From the NCBI GenBank assembly GCA_913052545.1, contig CAJXEF010000070.1, positions 1 through 10,492 on the forward strand: a stretch of DNA of 10,492 bases. Direction: 5' to 3'. Shown piece after piece: positions 6,380 to 10,492 of the stretch (position 1 is the stretch's first letter; the number at the start of each line of letters is the position of its first letter). The DNA comes from an uncultured Chloroflexota bacterium (GTDB taxonomy: Bacteria; Chloroflexota; Dehalococcoidia; UBA3495). A program made the position numbers and the translations under genes. The notes below the pieces were generated by a model that saw only the letters and a list, made by a program, of their open reading frames with translations, made no database searches and was not told the origin of the DNA.

Positions 6380-6404
6380 GATTGAATACCATGAGAGGAT
6401 CGTT

Positions 6405-7157
6405 GTGCGTAATATACTGCCTATTGCGTTGATAATGGGAGCTCTGGCCGGCCTCGTTATGGGAGGGTATTTAGACGTGGTGAATGTCCCTGTAATGGAA
6501 TGGGCTATTAGTCTGGAAGAAGTTGCTGATAAATCTTCGGGTGTTGCCGATGAACCTGGATTCACGGTTTCATCGCAAGCTCAGAGGATATTCGGGCCAG
6601 TTGGGTATGCTATTTTTGGTGTTTTGTTTGGGGCTATTTTTACGGGTCTATACCATCTCATACGCAGAGCTACTCCAGGTTGGGGTATATGGGCTTGGAG
6701 TATTTTGGCCGGTTTATCAGGGTTCTGGGCTATGGCGTTGTTGATGCAGATTTGTTACCCGCCAAATCCTCCAGGAGTAGGAGAAGAGAGCTCTCTTTTG
6801 CTTAGACAAGGCTTCCAGCTGTTATTATATGCGACCCATCTAATTTTAGTGGTCGGAGTTTGTATTGCATTAAAGTTCATAAACGAATCGGATTCAGAAG
6901 GCATACAAAAGGGCTCTTATTATTTGGCATTAGTAGTACTATATCTAGCGGTAGTTTCATTGGTTACTGTTAACTTTCCTTCTAACCCCGATCCTACCCC
7001 AGATTGGATGCCGCCGGTATTGGTCATATTGTATCGGACAATCACTCTAACAGGGCATTTTGTTTTTTGGATTACTATTTCTTTGGGCGTTGCTGGATAT
7101 ATAAAATATAAAGAGCATGGTATTAAAGCTAATAAGTCTTCGGATAACCCTAATTAA
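6405..7157 (+). CDS. cbtA: CbtA: membrane subunit of predicted cobalt transporter
   Basis: CbtA is the multi-spanning partner of CbtB in a predicted cobalt uptake system. The 250-residue protein has six likely membrane helices: about 4-22, 63-85, 94-115, 134-155, 167-188 and 199-230. The family pattern is seen in SSQAQRIFGPVGYAIFG (56-72), leading into helix 2, and in YPPNPPGVG (118-126) after helix 3. The frame stays open upstream to 6195, but that part is the riboswitch and its terminator, so it is not coding. GTG at 6405 is chosen because AGAGGA (6394-6399) lies five bases before it and the protein then starts directly with helix 1 (MRNILPIALIMG). The gene is the first behind riboswitch 2. 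The chelatase motor gene starts eight bases after its stop, pointing to one operon. Confidence 0.9.
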   Translation: MRNILPIALIMGALAGLVMGGYLDVVNVPVMEWAISLEEVADKSSGVADEPGFTVSSQAQRIFGPVGYAIFGVLFGAIFTGLYHLIRRATPGWGIWAWSILAGLSGFWAMALLMQICYPPNPPGVGEESSLLLRQGFQLLLYATHLILVVGVCIALKFINESDSEGIQKGSYYLALVVLYLAVVSLVTVNFPSNPDPTPDWMPPVLVILYRTITLTGHFVFWITISLGVAGYIKYKEHGIKANKSSDNPN

Positions 7158-7165
7158 ACGAATTG

Positions 7166-9223
7166 ATGAGTCTATTAATGCAACAACAACGACAAGAACC
7201 CTGGTTTCCATTTACCGCTATTGTTGGCCAAAATACGATGAAGCGAGCCTTACTTTTAAATACAGTCAATCCCAAAATTGGCGGTGTTTTGATTCGGGGT
7301 AAAAAAGGTACTGCTAAGTCAACCGCAGTTCGCTCTTTGGCTGCATTATTACCAGAAGTGAGCGTCGTGCGGGGCTGTCCATATAGCTGTCCTCCTGATT
7401 ACCTGCAAGGTCTTTGCCAGTTTTGTGATTCTGGTCAAGAAGTAGTGGACTCCTTGGCTCATCAAGTTCGTATAGTGGATTTGCCAGTCGGTGCTACAGA
7501 AGATCGTTTAGTAGGCTCTCTAGATATAGAACAAGCGATAGTCTCCGGATCCAAGAGCTTTGAACCCGGGTTAATAGCGGCTGCCCACAGAGGAATTCTG
7601 TATATTGATGAAGTTAATTTGCTCAATGATCATCTTGTGGATGTTTTACTTGATGCTGCCGCAATGGGACGTAATTATGTGGAACGGGAAGGTATATCTG
7701 TAAGTCATGCTGCCCAGTTTATTCTAGTGGGCACTATGAACCCTGAGGAAGGTGATTTACGCCCCCAACTTCTTGACAGATTTGGGTTGGCGGTTGAGGT
7801 AGAAGGGACTTTGGCTTCTGATGACCGTAAAGAGGTTGTGAGACGACGAATCCAATTTGAATCTGATCCGCACGGATTTGTACAGGAATGGCAATCAGCT
7901 GAGGAGTCTCAGCGAAACAAATTAATTGAAAGCCAAAGGTTGTTGGATGACGTTCAAGTAAGCGATGACATTCTCGGATTGATCACTGACATTTGTTATG
8001 AATACCAGGTAGACGGTATGCGCGGCGATATTGTGATGTACAAAACATCTAGCACTATCGCTGCATATGAAGGTCGGACTAATGTAACGGTTGAGGACGT
8101 ACGGGAAGCCGCTGAGATGGCTTTGCTCCACCGTCAACGTAGGCAACCTTTCCAACAGCCTCATCTAGAAACAGAGCAGTTGGATTCCATCATTGATGAG
8201 CACCAAAACCGGTCTCAAAACAGGGAATCACATAATCAAGATTCATCCAACTCAGATGAAGGTGGAGACGATTCTGATCCCTCAGATCTAGAACAAGAAG
8301 AAAACGACCAATCAGACAACGACGATGACAATGGACCGGGATCAGGAGAAGAATGGTTTGAGACTGGTGAACCTTACTCTATTAAATCATTACAGGTACA
8401 ACCGATAGACCGCAATGCTCGTCGAGCCACCGGCCGGAGGGCGACTACTATTAGCAATTCATCTGTAGGTCGTTATACGAGTTCTAGGATTCCTCAAGGC
8501 AAGGTCTCCGATCTTGCTATCGATGCTACTCTTAGAGCAGCGGCTCCTCACCAAAAAAAGCGCAAATCGTTAGAAGTTAAAACGAACGATTCTAAGAGTT
8601 TTTTCATAGAGCGCTGGGACCTACGCGAAAAAATACGTGAAACACAGACAGGTAGTCTTATATTGTTCGTAGTAGACGCCAGTGGTTCTATGGGCGCTCA
8701 ACGCCGTATGGTAGCAGTTAAAGGTGCGATCTTATCGTTGCTTCTTGATGCCTATCAACGGCGTGACCGCGTTGCGTTGATTAGTTTCAGAGGAACCAAA
8801 TCAGATTTGCTGTTGCCACCTACTAATAGCGTGGACCTAGCCCAGATTTATCTAAGGGACATGCCCACCGGAGGAAGGACTCCTTTAAGCAAAGGCCTAT
8901 ACAATGCTTTAGAATTGCTGGAAACTGAAAAGTTGAAAGATCGAGAAACTCTTCCCATGTTAGTTCTACTCTCTGATGGCAGATCCAATGTGACTATATC
9001 TGGCGGAGAATTTGGTGATCCAATGGAAGAAAGCAATAGAATGGCGGAGTTGATTGAGGAGAAGAAGATTCAATCCATAGTTATTGATACTGAGCTTGAT
9101 TTTATAAAGTTTGGGTTAGCCAAGCAGGTAAGCGACCGTATGGGTGCCAAATATTTAAAATTAGAAGAACTGCGGTCGGATAATTTGGCAGATGTAGTAA
9201 GGCTTCAATTACCCACCAACTAA
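7166..9223 (+). CDS. chlID: fused ChlI/ChlD-type (AAA+ plus VWA) cobaltochelatase motor subunit
   Basis: This 685-residue protein joins the two motor parts of class I metal chelatases in one chain. It should act with CobN in place of separate CobS and CobT, hydrolysing ATP to drive cobalt insertion. The AAA+ part shows Walker A GKKGTAKST (45-53), Walker B ILYIDEVNLL (144-153), GTMNPEEGDLRPQLLDRFG (189-207, sensor 1 and arginine region) and four cysteines at 71, 75, 84 and 87 that could bind zinc or another metal. Residues about 346-397 are a very acidic, Ser/Asn/Gln-rich linker, as in ChlD and CobT. The VWA domain has a complete MIDAS: DASGSMG (504-510), Thr572 in GGRTP and Asp604 in SDGRSN. 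ATG 7166 is taken as the start; TTG 7163 and ATG 7178 are in frame too, and no clear ribosome binding site favours any one. It follows cbtA by eight bases. A magnesium-chelatase role is unlikely because no chlorophyll genes are seen and the context is B12. Confidence 0.9.
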   Translation: MSLLMQQQRQEPWFPFTAIVGQNTMKRALLLNTVNPKIGGVLIRGKKGTAKSTAVRSLAALLPEVSVVRGCPYSCPPDYLQGLCQFCDSGQEVVDSLAHQVRIVDLPVGATEDRLVGSLDIEQAIVSGSKSFEPGLIAAAHRGILYIDEVNLLNDHLVDVLLDAAAMGRNYVEREGISVSHAAQFILVGTMNPEEGDLRPQLLDRFGLAVEVEGTLASDDRKEVVRRRIQFESDPHGFVQEWQSAEESQRNKLIESQRLLDDVQVSDDILGLITDICYEYQVDGMRGDIVMYKTSSTIAAYEGRTNVTVEDVREAAEMALLHRQRRQPFQQPHLETEQLDSIIDEHQNRSQNRESHNQDSSNSDEGGDDSDPSDLEQEENDQSDNDDDNGPGSGEEWFETGEPYSIKSLQVQPIDRNARRATGRRATTISNSSVGRYTSSRIPQGKVSDLAIDATLRAAAPHQKKRKSLEVKTNDSKSFFIERWDLREKIRETQTGSLILFVVDASGSMGAQRRMVAVKGAILSLLLDAYQRRDRVALISFRGTKSDLLLPPTNSVDLAQIYLRDMPTGGRTPLSKGLYNALELLETEKLKDRETLPMLVLLSDGRSNVTISGGEFGDPMEESNRMAELIEEKKIQSIVIDTELDFIKFGLAKQVSDRMGAKYLKLEELRSDNLADVVRLQLPTN

Positions 9224-9362
9224 TCTCGGAACACGAAATTGGGTAAGTCGATAGTTAGAAACAACAATTAGGATTGGAATACTAGGTTTAGATTGACTAT
9301 ATTTACATCATATTACCTACTTGGTACTCTTCCTATTATCTAACCCTAACAGGAGGCTCCTA

Positions 9363-10492
9363 GTGCCACGATTTTTGTTGTCCCCAGATATGGATAAAAT
9401 TCTTTCCCTCTCCAAACGTAGAGGGTTTATTTTCCAAAGCAGTGAGATCTATGGGGGTTTGGGGTCGACTTGGGATTATGGTCCGCTGGGAGTAGAACTG
9501 AAACGCCATGTCAAAGAGGCATGGTGGAAGTCAGTTGTATCAGATCGGGACGATATGGTTGGCTTAGATTCTGCAATTTTGATGCACCCTAGGGTTTGGG
9601 AAGCAAGTGGTCATGTAGAGAATTTCTCTGATCCGCTGGTTGAATGTCGAATTTGTCACAGGAGGTTTCGGAGTGATCAGCTTAGTGAGGATAAATGCCC
9701 CGACTGCGGGGGGGCTCTTACAGAAGCCAGAAATTTCAACTTAATGTTTCGAACTCACATGGGACCGGTTGAGGAGACTGGTCAAGAGGTATTCTTACGT
9801 CCGGAAACAGCACAAGGAATTTTTGTTAATTTCCCAAACGTGGTTAATGCTACCCGAAAAAAACTTCCCTTTGGGATAGGACAAATAGGAAAGGCCTTTC
9901 GTAATGAAATTACGCCTGGTAACTTCACGTTCCGTACGCGAGAATTCGAGCAGATGGAAGTAGAGTTTTTTGTTAAACCTGGTACCGATGAAGAGTGGCT
10001 CAATTCGTGGGTTAAGTCGAGGTTCGAATGGTATGTTTCTCTGGGCATCCGCCGACAGAACTTGCGGTTACGTAGGCATGATCCAGATGAATTAGCTCAT
10101 TACGCTAAAGATACCTACGATATAGAGTATCGTTTTCCATGGGGTTGGGGTGAATTAGAAGGTATAGCTGACCGGACAGACTTTGATCTTCAAAGGCACG
10201 ATCAGTTTAGTGGAGAATCTTTATCTTATTTTGATGACGAATCTAAAGAACGATACTTTCCTTATGTGATAGAGCCTTCAGGGGGTGTTGATAGAGCTAC
10301 CCTCGCTTTCTGGCTTGATTCCTATGATGAAGAATCTGAACTTTCAACTAAGGCAGATCAAAAACAAGGGAATGTTAGGGTAGTTTCTCATTTGCATCGT
10401 AAATTAGCACCAATTACAGTTGCAGTGCTCCCCCTCAGTAGGAACGAGAAGTTGAACCCAACATCTAGGAGAGTCTACGATCTCATTAGGAG
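9363..10492 (+). CDS. glyS: glycyl-tRNA synthetase, class II single-chain type (partial, C-terminus missing)
   Basis: This enzyme charges tRNA-Gly in the cytosol. The 376 visible codons cover the whole catalytic core and the start of the anticodon-binding domain; the frame runs off the window. It opens MPRFLLSPDMDKILSLSKRR, followed by GFIFQSSEIYGGLGSTWDYG. A zinc-ribbon-like insertion has CRIC (95-98) and CPDC (112-115). The class II features follow: LRPETAQGIF (145-154), motif 2 FRNEI with TREFEQMEVEFF (from 179), WGELEGIADRTD, and motif 3 GGVDR (307-311). VAVLPLSRNEK marks the anticodon-binding domain. This is the homodimeric form, not the alpha/beta GlyQ-GlyS form. GTG at 9363 is preceded by a perfect AGGAGG (9351-9356) with a six-base spacer; the ATG at 9390 is a weaker alternative. 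It is unrelated to the B12 genes and is 139 bases beyond them. Confidence 0.95.
   Translation, partial: MPRFLLSPDMDKILSLSKRRGFIFQSSEIYGGLGSTWDYGPLGVELKRHVKEAWWKSVVSDRDDMVGLDSAILMHPRVWEASGHVENFSDPLVECRICHRRFRSDQLSEDKCPDCGGALTEARNFNLMFRTHMGPVEETGQEVFLRPETAQGIFVNFPNVVNATRKKLPFGIGQIGKAFRNEITPGNFTFRTREFEQMEVEFFVKPGTDEEWLNSWVKSRFEWYVSLGIRRQNLRLRRHDPDELAHYAKDTYDIEYRFPWGWGELEGIADRTDFDLQRHDQFSGESLSYFDDESKERYFPYVIEPSGGVDRATLAFWLDSYDEESELSTKADQKQGNVRVVSHLHRKLAPITVAVLPLSRNEKLNPTSRRVYDLIR

Noticed and set aside
6195..6404. In-frame upstream extension of cbtA adding 70 residues
   Set aside because: This stretch is the core of riboswitch 2 and its terminator. The translated residues are unlike any CbtA N-terminus, and GTG 6405 has a good ribosome binding site and starts right at the first membrane helix.
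6140..6565. Minus-strand open frame of 141 codons
   Set aside because: It lies antisense to riboswitch 2 and the start of cbtA, has no recognisable domain, and is explained by the base composition of the RNA structure.
9200..9247. TTACCCA/TGGGTAA inverted repeat around the end of chlID as a terminator
   Set aside because: The arms are only seven bases with a loop of more than 20 bases, and no T-run follows. It is too weak to call.
9293..9321. TTGACT as a -35 box for glyS
   Set aside because: No acceptable -10 lies 16-18 bases downstream (CCTACT at best). TATTAT at 9334 has no matching -35, so I do not call a glyS promoter in the 139-base gap, although one probably exists.

Overview
The window looks like a bacterial chromosomal segment, moderately AT-rich by eye. 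Genes are packed head to tail on the + strand, with one partial gene diverging at the left edge. Its theme is the late, cobalt-inserting part of (aerobic-type) cobalamin biosynthesis plus cobalt uptake, controlled by two cobalamin riboswitches. No mobile element, tRNA, rRNA or CRISPR was seen. The lineage cannot be fixed from sequence alone. An uncultured environmental bacterium, for example marine Chloroflexota of the SAR202 type, is a tentative guess from gene style only.

Layout. Bases 1-191 (-) are the N-terminus of a Gfo/Idh/MocA-like NAD(P)-dependent oxidoreductase. Bases 192-350 hold two divergent sigma70-type promoters. Bases 351-565 are cobalamin riboswitch 1 with an intrinsic terminator. 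It is followed by cbiE (635-1333), cobN (1354-5247) and an unrecognised 139-residue protein (5281-5700). A separate extended -10 promoter and a roughly 100-base leader precede cbtB (5876-6079). After cbtB comes a perfect 14-bp hairpin (6095-6127), then a second promoter and cobalamin riboswitch 2 with its terminator (6126-6379). Next are cbtA (6405-7157) and a fused ChlI/ChlD-type chelatase motor subunit (7166-9223). The window ends inside glyS (9363 onward), an unrelated housekeeping gene with its own very strong ribosome binding site.

How the parts fit. CbtA and CbtB are the predicted membrane cobalt transporter. CobN is the large tetrapyrrole-binding subunit of the ATP-dependent cobaltochelatase. 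The ChlI-ChlD fusion supplies the AAA+ motor and the von Willebrand A domain that CobS and CobT supply in Pseudomonas denitrificans. CbiE methylates the corrin ring before cobalt insertion. Both riboswitches have the layout of OFF switches, in which B12 binding favours termination. High B12 should therefore shut down cbiE-cobN from the first switch and cbtA-chlID from the second.

The most interesting points are these. The two chelatase subunits sit behind two different paralogous riboswitches. The apparent L5-L13 kissing loops of the two switches differ in sequence but each keeps its complementarity. The second riboswitch is inserted between cbtB and cbtA, leaving cbtB with its own promoter. 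A conserved-looking protein of unknown function is embedded in the cobalt locus.
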